A DNA stretch of 64,000 nucleotides, taken from positions 28,565 through 92,564 of the forward strand of contig JAFYNR010000032.1 in NCBI GenBank assembly GCA_017548045.1. The letters are read 5' to 3'. The position numbers were made by a program, and so were the translations under genes. The notes below the pieces were generated by a model. It was not told where the DNA came from and ran no database searches. It saw nothing but the letters and a program-made list of their open reading frames with translations. Source of the stretch: Clostridia bacterium. Its GTDB lineage: Bacteria > Bacillota > Clostridia > Oscillospirales > Acutalibacteraceae. Shown one piece after another: positions 1 to 8,184 of this stretch; position 1 is the stretch's first letter, and each line of letters starts with the position of its first letter.

Positions 1-1002
1 GAAGTTGTTATTGATGCTCAGCCCGACCTTATCGTTCTTACAGGCGATAACATTTCGGCAGGCTCCTCAACTCTCGGAACAGAAGCAGTTGACAAGCTTC
101 TTGTAAAAACCGCTATTAACAACTTTATGTCTGTTTTTGAAGAAATCGGTATTCCCGTTGCAGTCAGCTTCGGTAATCACGATGCGGAACAAATCGTCAC
201 CAAAGAATATCAGATGGAAGTTTACAACTCATACGACTGCTGTGTTGCAATTGACGAAGGCGAAGCTCTTTACGGCTGCGGCACATACAATCTTCCCATC
301 TACTCATCAGACGGAAGCAAGATTGCATACAACATCTGGATGATCGACTCCAATATGTATGACGACGTAAACGGCGGTTATGATTATGTTCACCAGAATC
401 AGCTTGACTGGTATGTAAAAACATCAAACGAGCTTAAGGCTCAGAACGGCGGCAAGGCTGTTCCCTCAATGATGTTCCAGCACATCATCGTTAATGAAAT
501 CTACGACGTTATCATTGAAGTTCCCGAAAGCGAAAAGGACGGCTACGAATACGTTGCTCAGGAGAACGACGACGGCACCGTAACCTACAACGCAATCAAG
601 CCCGAGGTTCTCAGAAAAGGCGTTATCAACGAAATGCCCTGTCCTCCCACCGTAAACGGCGGTCAGTTCAACACAGTTGTGAATCAGGGCGACGTTGTTG
701 CTATGTTCTTCGGTCACGACCATAAAAACACCTTTGAGGTTTCATACAAGGGCGTTGACCTTGTAAACACTCCCACCGCAGGCTTCGGTTCATACGGTGA
801 CTACGGCAGAGGCGTAAGAATCATTGACATCAATGAAGCCTCAACGGAATACGAAACCGAAATCATTGAATACGTTGATTTCTATGCAGACGACCCTGTA
901 ATGCTTGCTCAGTATGACGTTTACGCAAACGAATCAAGCGTAGGTCAGGTGCTTGCAGGAGTCTTCAAGACAATCTGGTACACAATCATCAGCATTTTCT
1001 GA
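1..1002 (+). CDS. metallophosphoesterase (5' end outside window)
   Basis: This is the C-terminal part of a calcineurin-like metallophosphoesterase. The frame is open from base 1, and the metal-binding LTGDN motif is encoded near bases 37-51, so the true start lies upstream of the window. GNHD (in SFGNHD) and GHDH (in FFGHDH) follow, with a histidine-bearing FQHI segment between them. These are the usual metal and phosphate ligands of the family; the substrate is unknown. The last ~20 residues (ending in IWYTIISIF) are hydrophobic and aromatic and may dock to the membrane. The next gene is a paralogue. A terminator follows the stop. Confidence 0.85.
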   Translation, partial: EVVIDAQPDLIVLTGDNISAGSSTLGTEAVDKLLVKTAINNFMSVFEEIGIPVAVSFGNHDAEQIVTKEYQMEVYNSYDCCVAIDEGEALYGCGTYNLPIYSSDGSKIAYNIWMIDSNMYDDVNGGYDYVHQNQLDWYVKTSNELKAQNGGKAVPSMMFQHIIVNEIYDVIIEVPESEKDGYEYVAQENDDGTVTYNAIKPEVLRKGVINEMPCPPTVNGGQFNTVVNQGDVVAMFFGHDHKNTFEVSYKGVDLVNTPTAGFGSYGDYGRGVRIIDINEASTEYETEIIEYVDFYADDPVMLAQYDVYANESSVGQVLAGVFKTIWYTIISIF

Positions 1003-1009
1003 AAAACCG

Positions 1010-1038
1010 GCGCAGCCTTAATAAGCTGCGCTTTTTTT
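1010..1038 (+). terminator. Rho-independent terminator
   Basis: A perfect 7-bp stem (GCGCAGC/GCTGCGC, 1010-1016 and 1025-1031) with an 8-base loop is followed by seven T. It ends the first metallophosphoesterase gene. The next gene starts only 33 bases after the T-run. Confidence 0.85.
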
Positions 1039-1070
1039 GAAACAAATTTCTCCTCGGGAGGCAAACAGAT

Positions 1071-2318
1071 ATGAAAAAGAAAAAGGCAACACGTGTTCTT
1101 TCTGTTATCCTTGCTGTTATCGTTGCCGTGGCAGGCGTATCAGCCCTTGTGAATACGGTTTTGCTCAATTCCAACATAAAAACAGCCAAAGAATTCCCCT
1201 ATGTGGGAACGGAGCTTAAGGTTGAGGACAAGGGCAACGGTGTCTGGAACATCTATTCAGATAAGGAACTGAAGGTTATGCAGCTTACGGACGTTCATCT
1301 CGGCGGCGGCTGGATATCGGCAAAAAAGGATGTTATGGCACTCAATGCCGTTGCCGCAATGATCAAAGCGGAAAAGCCCGATTTTGTTGTGATTTCCGGC
1401 GATATGGCTTACCCCGTGCCCGTCCAGGCAGGCACCTTCAACAACAAATCCGGTGCCAAGCTCCTTGCTGAGCTTATGGAAACACTGGGCGTTTACTGGA
1501 CAGGCACCTTCGGCAACCACGACACCGAGGCTTACAGCTACTTTGACCGTGAATACATAACCGAGTTCTATTCGCAATATCCTCACTGCCTTATCCGCGA
1601 CGGTGCGGAAGGTGTTGACGGCTACGGCAATCAGGTGTTCAACATCATCAATTCCGACGGACTCATTTCACGCTCGATTATCACAATTGATTCTCATTCC
1701 TACGTTGACGGTGATATTTTCGGACTTATGTGGAAATATGACAACATTCACGAAAATCAGATTGAATGGTACAGAAGCGTAATTGAGGAAAACAACGAAT
1801 ATAATAAATTCAGGATGTTGGCTTCAAGCGATTCGAATTTCTCCCAAAACAATATGCAGCTTCTCAGTGTGCCTTCAACCGTATTCCTTCACATTCCCGT
1901 TGAAGAATATAAAACCGCATGGGACGAATATGCCGAAAACGGATATAAGGATACCGAAAACGTAAAGTACAACTACGGTAAAGCCGGCGAATCAAACAAG
2001 ATAGTTTATCACGGAGTTTACAGCGACAACTTCTTTGAAACAATGCTCGAGCTGGGCAGTACGGACAGTGTATTCTGCGGTCACGACCATCTTAACGGCT
2101 TCTCGCTGACCTACAAAGGAATCGACCTTAACTATTCATACAGCGTTGATTACCTTGCATATACCGGAATTTCAAAGCTGGGCTCACAGAGAGGCTGTAC
2201 CGTAATGACGATTGACGAAAAAGGCAATATGGAATACACTGCCGAAAATTATTATCAGGATAAATATGAATCATACCTTGAAAAAGAAGAGGTTACAATG
2301 CAGGAGCTTGGTCAATGA
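1071..2318 (+). CDS. membrane-anchored metallophosphoesterase
   Basis: A 415-residue calcineurin-like phosphoesterase. The N-terminus (MKKKK plus a hydrophobic stretch to about residue 33) is a signal anchor or uncleaved signal, so the catalytic domain should face outside. The motifs follow in order: LTDVH, ISGDM, GNHD, FLHIP and CGHDH, so all core metal ligands are present. GGGAGG lies 9-10 bases before the ATG and fixes the start. It is a paralogue of the preceding gene, with the same order of motifs and similar spacing. Its 3' end overlaps the patatin gene by 4 bases (ATGA), implying coupled translation and perhaps a shared lipid or phosphate-ester theme. The substrate is unknown. Confidence 0.88.
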   Translation: MKKKKATRVLSVILAVIVAVAGVSALVNTVLLNSNIKTAKEFPYVGTELKVEDKGNGVWNIYSDKELKVMQLTDVHLGGGWISAKKDVMALNAVAAMIKAEKPDFVVISGDMAYPVPVQAGTFNNKSGAKLLAELMETLGVYWTGTFGNHDTEAYSYFDREYITEFYSQYPHCLIRDGAEGVDGYGNQVFNIINSDGLISRSIITIDSHSYVDGDIFGLMWKYDNIHENQIEWYRSVIEENNEYNKFRMLASSDSNFSQNNMQLLSVPSTVFLHIPVEEYKTAWDEYAENGYKDTENVKYNYGKAGESNKIVYHGVYSDNFFETMLELGSTDSVFCGHDHLNGFSLTYKGIDLNYSYSVDYLAYTGISKLGSQRGCTVMTIDEKGNMEYTAENYYQDKYESYLEKEEVTMQELGQ

Positions 2319-3160
2319 AAAAAGGGCTTATTCTTGAAGGCGGCGGAATGAGAGGGCTTTTCAGCGCAGGTGTTATGGATGTCCTTATGGAAAACGGAAT
2401 AGAGTTTGATGCCGCAATAGGCGTTTCCGCAGGCGCGGCATTCGGCTGCAACTACAAATCAAGGCAGATTGGCAGAGTCATCCGATATAACAAACGTTTT
2501 GCAAAAGACCCCAGATTCTGCAGTTTCAGATCGCTTATAAAGACGGGCGACCTTTTCGGTGCGGAATTCTGTTATCACACAATACCCGATACCATTGATA
2601 TTTTCGATACCGACGCATACATCGGAAATCCTATGGATTTTCACGTTGTTGTAACCGACGTAGAAACAGGCAAGGCAGTTTACGTCAACTCCGACGAGGC
2701 GGGTGACGATGCCCTTGAATTTTTCAGAGCATCTGCATCTATGCCTATTGTTTCAAGACCTGTTGAGATAAGAGGCAAAAAATATCTTGACGGCGGAATT
2801 GCGGATTCGGTACCCCTGCAGTATTTTGAAAGCATCGGCTTCAAAAAGAACGTTATTATTCTCACTCAGCCCGCCGGATACGTAAAAAAACCCAGCTCCG
2901 CAGCAAAGATAATAAAGTATGCGCTGAAGGATTATCCCATGATTGCAAAGGTTATGGAAAACCGTCACAACGAATATAACGAAACCCTTGTCCTCATTGA
3001 AGAAAGGAAGAAATCGGGCGACGTGCTTGTAATTCAGCCCGATGGCCCCCTTGAAATCGGCAGGGTTGAGCATAACCCCGACGTTATGCAGAAGGCCTAC
3101 GACCAAGGCAGAGCAGTTGCAACAAGAATGCTTGACGAAATAAAAAATTTTATGAAGTAA
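2315..3160 (+). CDS. patatin-like phospholipase
   Basis: A 281-residue patatin-family serine hydrolase. The oxyanion-hole glycines are in EGGGMRG (residues 8-14), the nucleophile Ser38 is in GVSAG, and the dyad Asp159 is in the DGG motif (LDGGIADSVP). This is a complete Ser-Asp catalytic dyad. Family members release fatty acids from phospholipids or other acyl esters. There is no signal peptide, so it is probably cytosolic or peripheral on the inner membrane face. AGGAG precedes the ATG, which overlaps the stop of the metallophosphoesterase gene. The cellular substrate cannot be read from the sequence. Confidence 0.9.
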   Translation: MKKGLILEGGGMRGLFSAGVMDVLMENGIEFDAAIGVSAGAAFGCNYKSRQIGRVIRYNKRFAKDPRFCSFRSLIKTGDLFGAEFCYHTIPDTIDIFDTDAYIGNPMDFHVVVTDVETGKAVYVNSDEAGDDALEFFRASASMPIVSRPVEIRGKKYLDGGIADSVPLQYFESIGFKKNVIILTQPAGYVKKPSSAAKIIKYALKDYPMIAKVMENRHNEYNETLVLIEERKKSGDVLVIQPDGPLEIGRVEHNPDVMQKAYDQGRAVATRMLDEIKNFMK

Positions 3161-3233
3161 AAAACATCGGATTGGTTTTCGCACGCCCCGGGGTCATCTT
3201 GGGGCGTGTATTATATTTCGACGCTTCGGGAAG

Positions 3234-3262
3234 TTGAAATTTTCGAGAATTTGTGATATTAT
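3234..3262 (+). promoter_or_regulatory. sigma-A-type promoter of the methyltransferase/endonuclease pair
   Basis: TTGAAA (3234-3239), a 17-base spacer, then TATTAT (3257-3262). It lies 57 bases before the methyltransferase ATG, which is itself preceded by AAAGGAG. The restriction-modification pair therefore has its own promoter. Confidence 0.65.
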
Positions 3263-3318
3263 ATATGTTATGCAGAATTCGGGCATTGCGCCCGATACGA
3301 TGAGTAAAGGAGAATATT

Positions 3319-4365
3319 ATGGCAACAGTAAAGGCCGGTAGAAATAAAACCATTGACACCCCGTTAAGCGAGGGTCAGGCATATCTTGAACGGTGTATCA
3401 CGGTTACACAAAAGCAGTCAGACCTTAGCGAAGTTACGGACAAAACCATTATCGGAAACACGCTTGACATCTGTTCTTTGTTACCTGCCAAAAGCATAGA
3501 TTTAATAATTGCAGACCCGCCGTATAATCTCACAAAATCTTTTAACGGAACCACATTTGCAAAGAAAAAAGATGCCGATTACGAGGAATATACACGCCAA
3601 TGGCTGAGTGCGGTTAAACCGCTGTTAAAGGACAACGGCTCAATTTATGTTTGCTGTGATTGGGAATCAAGTCTGATTATCGGCAAAGTGTTGGGCGAGT
3701 TTTTCCATATCAGAAACCGCATTACGTGGCAACGCGAAAAAGGACGCGGTGCAAAAGCAAACTGGAAAAACGGAATGGAAGATATTTGGTTTGCAACAAA
3801 CAGCAATGACTATACGTTCAATCTTGATGCTGTCAAAATCAGAAAAAAGGTCATTGCACCTTACCGTGTGGACGGAAAGCCGAAGGATTGGTCTGAAACC
3901 GAAAACGGCAATTATCGTGACACCTGTCCTTCAAACTTCTGGGATGACATTACTATTCCGTTTTGGTCTATGCCGGAAAACACCGCGCATCCCACACAAA
4001 AACCCGAAAAGCTGATCGCCAAAATTATACTTGCAAGTTCTTGTGAAGGAGATATTGTATTTGACCCGTTCCTGGGCTCCGGCACAACAAGCGTTGTTGC
4101 CAAAAAGCTCAACCGTCATTACATCGGAACCGAGGCAGAAGCCCAGTACTGTGTGTGGGCGGAACAACGATTGGAGATGGCGGAAAGCAATCCGGAAATT
4201 CAGGGATACGTTAACGGCGTTTTTTGGGAGCGCAATTCCTTGTCTGAACAAAATGCGAATCAGTGCGAAGCGGAAGACAGCAAATCCAAAAGAGGCCGCA
4301 AATGCAAAGCAGAAGAACAATCGTCTGAATCAGACGGCTATCAAAAAACCTTGTTTGATTTTTGA
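3319..4365 (+). CDS. DNA adenine-N6 or cytosine-N4 methyltransferase (beta class)
   Basis: A 348-residue amino-methyltransferase. The catalytic DPPY is at residues 66-69 and the AdoMet-binding FDPFLGSGTT is at 248-257. DPPY before FxGxG is the beta-class order, with the target-recognition region between them. HPTQKP (about 224-229) is the usual segment before motif I. The C-terminal ~50 residues are a charged, Lys/Arg-rich tail (KSKRGRK). It should methylate a short duplex DNA site and protect it from the enzyme encoded just downstream. The sequence does not show which site, or whether N6-adenine or N4-cytosine is modified. DPPY favours adenine but is not decisive. Confidence 0.9.
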   Translation: MATVKAGRNKTIDTPLSEGQAYLERCITVTQKQSDLSEVTDKTIIGNTLDICSLLPAKSIDLIIADPPYNLTKSFNGTTFAKKKDADYEEYTRQWLSAVKPLLKDNGSIYVCCDWESSLIIGKVLGEFFHIRNRITWQREKGRGAKANWKNGMEDIWFATNSNDYTFNLDAVKIRKKVIAPYRVDGKPKDWSETENGNYRDTCPSNFWDDITIPFWSMPENTAHPTQKPEKLIAKIILASSCEGDIVFDPFLGSGTTSVVAKKLNRHYIGTEAEAQYCVWAEQRLEMAESNPEIQGYVNGVFWERNSLSEQNANQCEAEDSKSKRGRKCKAEEQSSESDGYQKTLFDF

Positions 4366-4376
4366 AAGGAATAACA

Positions 4377-5534
4377 ATGTATAACAGAGAAATTATCGGA
4401 CAATTAGTCGACTTTATTTCAGAAAAAGACGGCAACACGGATAAAAACCGTTTACAGAAGGCAGTACAAGAAGCGTTTGGCCTTGTTAAAGAACGCAGTG
4501 TATACTACTGCGATTGGTTCGCAATCAGATTCTGCAAATCAGCATCCAGAAGCTTCAGCAATACCGTTTTGGCGTTATCTGCACTCCACAGATATGACGA
4601 TATTCCGTTTATAGTTTGCCTGGTAACGCCGACACGCAACTACCTGATGCTTGCAAACACAACATTTCTCAAAAAAATCAGTCATTCCTCGCAGGAGCTG
4701 CGCCGTGATAACATAAAGGGCAGCTTCAACGGAAGTGACATTATGCGGGAGTTTGAAGATGTGGAGAACATTCCCGACAACTTTGAGTTTCTGTATAATT
4801 CTCACGAAAACTACACCTTTGAGGAAAACCTTGACCGCCTGGTAGAAGCAACAAACAATATCGCTCCCACCGGAAAAAGATTTACCCCTGACGAAACACA
4901 GGTTGACTGCATCAGAAAATCTGTTGACCGGGCAATTTCTTTTTTGCGTTCTGAGGAATACAGAATTCTGAATGATGATTTGCATAAACGTGTTCAAGCA
5001 GTTGAATCGGAAATTGCAATCGCCGCTTTTATTGATAACGTTAACTTGCGCGGACGAATCATTGAATACCTGATTACCGCCGAAGACGATCTGAAAGCAA
5101 CTTTGATGCGTTGTCTGCGCACGAATCAGCCTCTCCCCCAGATTTTTACATCCGACGAGCTGGGCGACTATGAACGAAAATTTGAGCACTACATTACCGA
5201 AACGGATATCAAGACAAAGGTTTTGTTTTTATCAAGCAATCCGAAGGGCTACAATATTGATAAACTGCTCTCGTTCCTTTCCGAAGAAAAGAGCGTATAC
5301 TTAGTTTATGTCGTTGCAATTAATGAAGACGGAACGATTCAGACAAGACTGTGTTCACTGTTTAACCGTCAGCTTCTGTCACACACAAGAATTATCAAGC
5401 ATTGGGCAGGACGAAACTCCCGCGGTGTAACTCAATACGAAGGCAATGCATTGGAAGCCATTGTGGAAAATTTTGATTTAAAAATTGACTATGATGCTTC
5501 GCAAAATATCCTTACCGATTTCCTGAACAGTTAA
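4377..5534 (+). CDS. probable type II restriction endonuclease (family not recognised)
   Basis: A 385-residue protein that I cannot assign to a named family. The ATG at 4377 is preferred because AAAGGA lies 7 bases upstream; a TTG at 4362 would overlap the methyltransferase and lacks a site. No membrane segment, zinc motif or P-loop is visible. A possible PD-(D/E)xK nuclease core is Asp264 (in LGDYE) followed by D277-I-K279 (in TETDIKTK), then a helix and a hydrophobic strand (VYLVYVVAI). This fit is weak and inferred. Position 11 bases behind a lone beta-class methyltransferase, shared promoter and shared terminators are the main argument. It could also be a non-nuclease accessory protein. 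Confidence 0.6.
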   Translation: MYNREIIGQLVDFISEKDGNTDKNRLQKAVQEAFGLVKERSVYYCDWFAIRFCKSASRSFSNTVLALSALHRYDDIPFIVCLVTPTRNYLMLANTTFLKKISHSSQELRRDNIKGSFNGSDIMREFEDVENIPDNFEFLYNSHENYTFEENLDRLVEATNNIAPTGKRFTPDETQVDCIRKSVDRAISFLRSEEYRILNDDLHKRVQAVESEIAIAAFIDNVNLRGRIIEYLITAEDDLKATLMRCLRTNQPLPQIFTSDELGDYERKFEHYITETDIKTKVLFLSSNPKGYNIDKLLSFLSEEKSVYLVYVVAINEDGTIQTRLCSLFNRQLLSHTRIIKHWAGRNSRGVTQYEGNALEAIVENFDLKIDYDASQNILTDFLNS

Positions 5535-5542
5535 TTTGTGAC

Positions 5543-5592
5543 AAAAAGCGGAACAGGTATGACCGAAATCATACCTGTTCCGTAAAATTTTT
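5543..5592. terminator. bidirectional Rho-independent terminator
   Basis: A perfect 14-bp stem (5549-5562 with 5569-5582) and a CCGAAA loop, with AAAAA before and TAAAATTTTT after. It lies between the convergent endonuclease gene and the feo cluster and can work in both directions. Confidence 0.85.
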
Positions 5593-5605
5593 ATATCACT
5601 GTTTT

Positions 5606-5635
5606 ACGGGCACGAACATTACAGCCCGTTTTTTT
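5606..5635 (+). terminator. second terminator behind the endonuclease gene
   Basis: Stem ACGGGC/GCCCGT (5606-5611 and 5624-5629) with a 12-base loop and a run of seven T (5629-5635). It backs up the stronger hairpin just before it. Its T-run reaches the stop codon of the convergent Cys-rich gene. Confidence 0.5.
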
Positions 5636-5783
5636 ATTCCGTTTTGCCGCCGCATTTGCCTGCACAGGAATCCGCATAGGGACAGCCGATACATTTGTTG
5701 CCCTTCTTTTTTTGCCTGTATATGTAACCTGCGGCAAAGCCGATAACAACCACAACAACGGCAATTATAACAACATTTTCCAT
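5634..5783 (-). CDS. FeoB-associated Cys-rich membrane protein
   Basis: A 49-residue protein. It begins MENVVIIAVVVVVIG, a single N-terminal membrane helix (about residues 4-22), then a basic RQKKKGNK segment and a tail with four cysteines in CIGC (31, 34), C40 and C44. This matches the small Cys-rich proteins found beside clostridial feoB, which are thought to help ferrous iron transport, perhaps by handing over Fe(II). That role is inferred from association. It starts 2 bases after the feoB stop, with GGGAG inside the end of feoB, so it is translationally tied to feoB. Confidence 0.85.
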   Translation of the reverse strand: MENVVIIAVVVVVIGFAAGYIYRQKKKGNKCIGCPYADSCAGKCGGKTE

Positions 5784-5785
5784 AA

Positions 5786-7840
5786 TTATTTATTCACTCC
5801 CACGGGAGTTTTTTTGCTTTTAAGAGCCTTTGCTTCTTTGATTTTTCTGTCGGAACGGAGTGAGAGATAAACGAGAATTCCGATAAATACCGCTACCGCC
5901 GCAAGACCGGGAAGGAAGCCCTCACCGAAGCTGCCTGTTGAAATAAGCGTACCGACCTGATACACAAGATAGCCTACGGTAAAGCCCGTACCGAGTTGAA
6001 AACCGATTGCGCCGAAAAGCCATAATTTACTCTTCATTTCGCTGTTCATGGCACCCATTGCCGCAAAGCAGGGAGGAGTAAAAAGATTGAACATAAGATA
6101 TGCAAGTGCCGCCGCCTTCGTTATGGCAAATACACTTGCAACCTGCGCACCCGCACCGTCAATAAGCGCAAGCTCCTCGGTATCAATGAGGTTTTCAAGA
6201 CCCACAAAGCATACGGCAAGTGTACCTACAACATTTTCTTTTGCAATAAAGCCGGTAATCGCCGCCGCCGCAAGCTGCCAGGAAAGAACACCTGCAACGG
6301 GAATAAGCAGATAAGCAAAGGGGCCGGCTATAGAAGCAAGAATTGACGTGTCGGCAGATGCAGCAACTTTGAAGCTCCAGTCAAAGCTTTGCATAATCTG
6401 AATCGCAGTATTGCATATAAGAATGATTGTTGCCGCTTTGACAATGTATGCCCAACCGCGGCTGCACATTGATTTTACGGCTCTCCACAAATCGGGAACC
6501 TTATACTCGGGAAGCTCAATAATGAAAAATGATTTTTTTGCAGTGTATCCCGTAATTTTATTTATTACCAGTGCACTGAAAAAGATAATGATTATACCTG
6601 CAAAATACATGAGAGGTGCAACCCATGGTGCATCTTCAAAAAAAGCACCTGCAAAAAGGCTGATAACGGGTATTTTTGCACCGCAGGGCATAAACGGCGC
6701 AAGCATTGCAGTTGCTCTGCGCTCACGCTCATTGCGTATTGTGCGGCATGCCATAACACCGGGAATTGCACAGCCCGTACCGATAACAAAGGGAATTACG
6801 GATTTGCCGCTGAGGCCCACCTTTTTGAAAATCGGGTCAAGAACAACGGAAACTCTCGCCATATATCCGCAATCCTCAAGCAATGCAATGAGAAAATACA
6901 TAACCATTACAAGAGGAAGGAAGCCGATAACCGCAATGGCACCGCCTATAATGCCGTCAACAAGCAATGCATAAAGAAGCGGATTCGCATCCGAAAGCAG
7001 ACCACCTACCCACGCCTGAAAGCCTTCAAGAAGGGTCACAAGACCGGGCAAAGCTCTGCCGTCTGCCATCTCATAGCCTTCTGCAATCCAAACACCGGGA
7101 CCTGCCTGCGAAATCCAGAAAACCGCAAACATAACCACGGCAAAAATGGGTATACCAAGCCATCTGTTGGTAAGCACCGCATCAATCTTATCCTGAAAAT
7201 TTCTGTCCTTGGTATAAACCTTGCGGTTTTCAACCTCTTTTACAACACTGTTAACAAAAGCAAATCTCTTACGGTCCGCTTCTGTAACAGCAGCCTTATC
7301 CGTAAGGTCAACGTCGCCTTGATTGTAGGGCGCTTTCTGTTTTGTGCCCGCCGCAAGCATTGCACCGTTAACGACGGCGGCAATACCTTCGGATGAAGTT
7401 GAAACCGTTTCAAAAACGGGACAGCCCAGTTTTTCGGAAAGTATTTCAGAATTTATTTTTGTCTGTTTTTTCTTATTTACATCGGATTTATTAAGAGCAA
7501 CAACAACAGGAACGCCCAGTTCAAGAAGCTGTGTGGTAAAAAAAAGACTTCTGCTGAGATTTGTAGCATCAACAATATTTATAATTGCATCGGGATTTTC
7601 ATTTTTTATGTAATCCCTTGTTACGCTTTCCTCCGACGTGAAGGGTGACATTGAATATGCACCGGGAAGGTCAACGGCAATAACCCCGTCCTTGCCGCCG
7701 CAAAGGCTCTTTTTGATGGGATGTTCCTTTTTCTCAACGGTAACACCTGCCCAGTTGCCTACCTTCTCGTTTCGCCCGGTAAGCGCATTATACATAGTGG
7801 TTTTTCCGCTGTTGGGGTTACCTGCCAACGCAATTCTCAT
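5786..7840 (-). CDS. feoB: ferrous iron transport protein B
   Basis: A 684-residue Fe(II) uptake permease with a cytosolic N-terminal GTPase. G1 is GNPNSGKT (residues 7-14), the switch is NWAGVTVEKKE, G3 is DLPG and G4 is NKSD. Two Gate-type segments follow: GTGCAIPGVMACRT, which carries the conserved Cys thought to line the iron path, and FMPCGAKIPV. Many membrane helices follow. The ATG at 7840 has AGGAG 9 bases upstream; an in-frame start 17 codons earlier would read through an inverted repeat and is rejected. feoA lies upstream and the Cys-rich partner downstream. Length is typical. Confidence 0.96.
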   Translation of the reverse strand: MRIALAGNPNSGKTTMYNALTGRNEKVGNWAGVTVEKKEHPIKKSLCGGKDGVIAVDLPGAYSMSPFTSEESVTRDYIKNENPDAIINIVDATNLSRSLFFTTQLLELGVPVVVALNKSDVNKKKQTKINSEILSEKLGCPVFETVSTSSEGIAAVVNGAMLAAGTKQKAPYNQGDVDLTDKAAVTEADRKRFAFVNSVVKEVENRKVYTKDRNFQDKIDAVLTNRWLGIPIFAVVMFAVFWISQAGPGVWIAEGYEMADGRALPGLVTLLEGFQAWVGGLLSDANPLLYALLVDGIIGGAIAVIGFLPLVMVMYFLIALLEDCGYMARVSVVLDPIFKKVGLSGKSVIPFVIGTGCAIPGVMACRTIRNERERRATAMLAPFMPCGAKIPVISLFAGAFFEDAPWVAPLMYFAGIIIIFFSALVINKITGYTAKKSFFIIELPEYKVPDLWRAVKSMCSRGWAYIVKAATIILICNTAIQIMQSFDWSFKVAASADTSILASIAGPFAYLLIPVAGVLSWQLAAAAITGFIAKENVVGTLAVCFVGLENLIDTEELALIDGAGAQVASVFAITKAAALAYLMFNLFTPPCFAAMGAMNSEMKSKLWLFGAIGFQLGTGFTVGYLVYQVGTLISTGSFGEGFLPGLAAVAVFIGILVYLSLRSDRKIKEAKALKSKKTPVGVNK

Positions 7841-7864
7841 AATAACATTCTCCTCTTTCCGGTA

Positions 7865-7880
7865 GTTAGTCAACGCTAAC
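7865..7880. promoter_or_regulatory. inverted-repeat operator upstream of feoB
   Basis: GTTAG-TCAACG-CTAAC, a 5-bp-arm palindrome 25 bases before the feoB start. A nearly identical element precedes feoA (8161-8176). The arms resemble sites of DtxR/MntR-type metal-dependent repressors. The identity of the regulator is inferred. Confidence 0.6.
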
Positions 7881-7889
7881 CCGCACTTC

Positions 7890-7917
7890 AAAAAAAATAA
7901 TCTGCCGAAGCCGATTA
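7890..7917 (-). terminator. feoA terminator or attenuator
   Basis: On the minus strand, TAATCGGC-TTCG-GCAGATTA (one mismatch, C-UUCG-G tetraloop) is followed by eight T. It lies between feoA and feoB, so feoB would depend on read-through or on a weak internal promoter. Confidence 0.7.
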
Positions 7918-7928
7918 CTTTTGTATAT

Positions 7929-8141
7929 TCAGATTATTATAGCTTCTGCAAGCTGATTGTCAATATTGTATCTGCCGTCCTTTATAGAAACAACACATCC
8001 GCCCTTTGAATGTGAAACAACGGTTATAGGTTCTCCGCTGTAACAGCCGAGAGAAAAGAGAAACGCATCCAGATCTTCATCATCGGTTTCTATGCCGAGG
8101 ATTATATATTCTCTTCCTTCTTCTGCATTGGTTAAGTTCAT
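7929..8141 (-). CDS. feoA: ferrous iron transport protein A
   Basis: A 70-residue FeoA-family protein with an SH3-like fold. It shows the family pattern: an N-terminal REYIILGIETD strand, LFSLGCYSGEPITVV in the middle and IDNQLAEAIII at the end. FeoA is a small cytosolic partner of FeoB, needed for full Fe(II) uptake. GAGGCGG precedes the ATG. A consensus promoter and an inverted repeat lie directly upstream. feoB begins 88 bases further on, after a terminator-like hairpin. Confidence 0.93.
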   Translation of the reverse strand: MNLTNAEEGREYIILGIETDDEDLDAFLFSLGCYSGEPITVVSHSKGGCVVSIKDGRYNIDNQLAEAIII

Positions 8142-8160
8142 AAAATCCGCCTCGAATCCA

Positions 8161-8176
8161 ATTAGTCATCACTAAC
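8161..8176. promoter_or_regulatory. inverted-repeat operator overlapping the feoA start of transcription
   Basis: On the plus strand, ATTAG-TCATCA-CTAAC, just downstream of the feoA -10 box. It matches the element before feoB at 14 of 16 positions within arms plus spacer pattern (TTAGTCA..CRCTAAC-like). A repressor bound here would block transcription, as expected for iron-regulated feo genes. Confidence 0.65.
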
Positions 8177-8184
8177 TGTCTATG

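Noticed and set aside
3182-3208. CACGCCCC/GGGGCGTG hairpin after the patatin gene
   Set aside because: A good stem, but no T-run follows, so it is not called a terminator with confidence.
7841-7928. A metal riboswitch before feoB
   Set aside because: The gap is under 90 bases and shows only a terminator and palindrome; no multi-helix layout was seen.
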